A stretch of DNA of 5,244 nucleotides from Hyphomicrobiales bacterium. GTDB taxonomy: Bacteria > Pseudomonadota > Alphaproteobacteria > Rhizobiales > Aestuariivirgaceae. The position numbers and the translations under genes are program-made. Below, piece after piece: positions 4,492 through 5,244 of the stretch; position 1 is the first letter of the stretch, and each line of letters begins with the position of its first letter. Where the stretch lies: NCBI GenBank assembly GCA_027051995.1, contig JALUFY010000075.1, positions 378 to 5,621 of the forward strand. The letters are read 5' to 3'. The notes under the pieces are model-generated. The model searched no databases. It saw nothing but the letters and a program-made list of their open reading frames with translations, and was not told where the DNA came from.

Positions 4492-5244
4492 GATGACCTC
4501 TTCCTCTTCCCTCTGAGTTTCGATTTCTTGACCAGTCCCTCATACTGCTGCGCCAGCAGATGCCCCTGAATCTGCGCCACGGTGTCCATGGTCACGCTGA
4601 CTACGATGAGCAGCGAAGTGCCGCCGAAGTAGAACGGCACGCGCAGATAGCTGGTCAGCACCTCCGGCAGCAGGCAGACGACCGTCAGATAAAGCGCCCC
4701 GACGAAGGTGATGCGCGTCAGCACGTAGTCGATGTATTCCGCCGTCTTCTCACCCGGCCGGATGCCGGGGATGAAGCCGCCATACTTCTTCAGGTTGTCG
4801 GCCACGTCCTTGGGATCGAACATGATGGCGGTGTAGAAGAAGGCGAAGAAGATGATCAGCGCCGCGTAGAACAGCAGGAACAGCGGCTGCCCGCGCCCCA
4901 GCAGCGCGGTGATATAGGTCAGCCACTCCGGCCCCTGGCCCTGCATGAAGTTGGCCACCGTGATCGGCAGAAGCAGCAGCGAGGAGGCGAAGATGGGCGG
5001 AATGACGCCCGCCGTGTTCAGCTTCAGCGGCAGATGCGATGTCTCGCCCTGATAGATCTTGTTGCCCTGCTGGCGCTTGGGATACTGGATCAGGATGCGC
5101 CGCTGGGCGCGCTCCATGAAGACGATGAAGGCGATGACCACCAGCGCCATAATGATGATGCCGATGATGACGAAGGTCGAGAGCTGCCCGGTGCGGCCAA
5201 GCTCGAAGAGCTGCGCCACGGCGGAAGGCAGACGCGCCACGATG
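4488..5244 (-). CDS. secY: Protein translocase subunit SecY, C-terminal part (5' end outside window)
   Basis: SecY forms the protein-conducting channel of the inner membrane with SecE and SecG. About 251 residues are visible, of roughly 440 in the family; the frame stays open through the right edge, so the GTG near 5240 is an internal valine, not the start. Counting from that valine, five hydrophobic segments are seen at about 21-42, 73-97, 119-140, 174-195 and 207-229, matching transmembrane segments 6 to 10. Between the first two is the cytoplasmic loop MERAQRRILIQYPKRQQGNK. The next large cytoplasmic loop holds DNLKKYGGFIPGIRPGEKT (148-166), whose RPGE arginine corresponds to the invariant E. 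coli Arg357 needed for SecA-dependent export. The tail is basic (KLRGKRKRSS). Its TGA overlaps the adk ATG, so both belong to one mRNA. Confidence 0.97.
   Translation of the reverse strand, partial: IVARLPSAVAQLFELGRTGQLSTFVIIGIIIMALVVIAFIVFMERAQRRILIQYPKRQQGNKIYQGETSHLPLKLNTAGVIPPIFASSLLLLPITVANFMQGQGPEWLTYITALLGRGQPLFLLFYAALIIFFAFFYTAIMFDPKDVADNLKKYGGFIPGIRPGEKTAEYIDYVLTRITFVGALYLTVVCLLPEVLTSYLRVPFYFGGTSLLIVVSVTMDTVAQIQGHLLAQQYEGLVKKSKLRGKRKRSS

Noticed and set aside
5238..5240. GTG as a start codon of secY
   Set aside because: SecY lacks transmembrane segments 1 to 5 if it starts here, and the frame stays open to the edge with family-like residues. The gene is only cut by the window.

Overview
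This window is a conserved housekeeping block. All six genes lie on the minus strand, so transcription runs from right to left: secY (5' end outside the window), adk, rpsM, rpsK, rpoA, rplQ, a strong intrinsic terminator, then the first 228 codons of ilvD. The order secY-adk-rpsM-rpsK-rpoA-rplQ, with no rpmJ and no rpsD (S4) inside the cluster, together with high GC and the RpoA, L17 and IlvD sequence types, points to an alphaproteobacterium. I cannot assign an order or genus from sequence alone.

Region by region, from right to left. 5244-4488: the C-terminal half of SecY, transmembrane segments 6 to 10. 4491-3832: adenylate kinase with a four-cysteine zinc LID, overlapping the secY stop by four bases. 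3831-3586: a 246-base gap with a sigma70-like promoter candidate, a near-perfect direct repeat and two hairpins, likely the rpsM leader. 3585-3217: ribosomal protein S13 with a GTG start. 3216-3115: a gap with three small hairpins. 3114-2725: S11. 2724-2550: a gap with a hairpin and two mutually exclusive stems just ahead of rpoA. 2549-1524: RNA polymerase alpha subunit. 1486-1052: L17 with an acidic tail. 1022-991: rho-independent terminator closing the ribosomal transcription unit. 990-690: ilvD upstream region. 689-3: dihydroxy-acid dehydratase, N-terminal part.

The first six genes serve gene expression and its immediate needs: protein export (SecY), adenylate balance (Adk), the small-subunit head and platform (S13, S11), transcription (alpha) and the large subunit near the exit tunnel (L17). 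ilvD belongs to branched-chain amino-acid synthesis and is separated from them by the terminator.

I see no undescribed system, mobile element, CRISPR array or RNA gene here. The points worth a second look are: the extreme left edge, where ilvD runs into a stop codon inside a short stretch that is the exact reverse complement of sequence 195 bases inside the gene, suggesting a fold-back chimera or contig-end error; a five-codon mini-ORF whose stop overlaps the ilvD start; and the structured leaders ahead of rpsM and rpoA.
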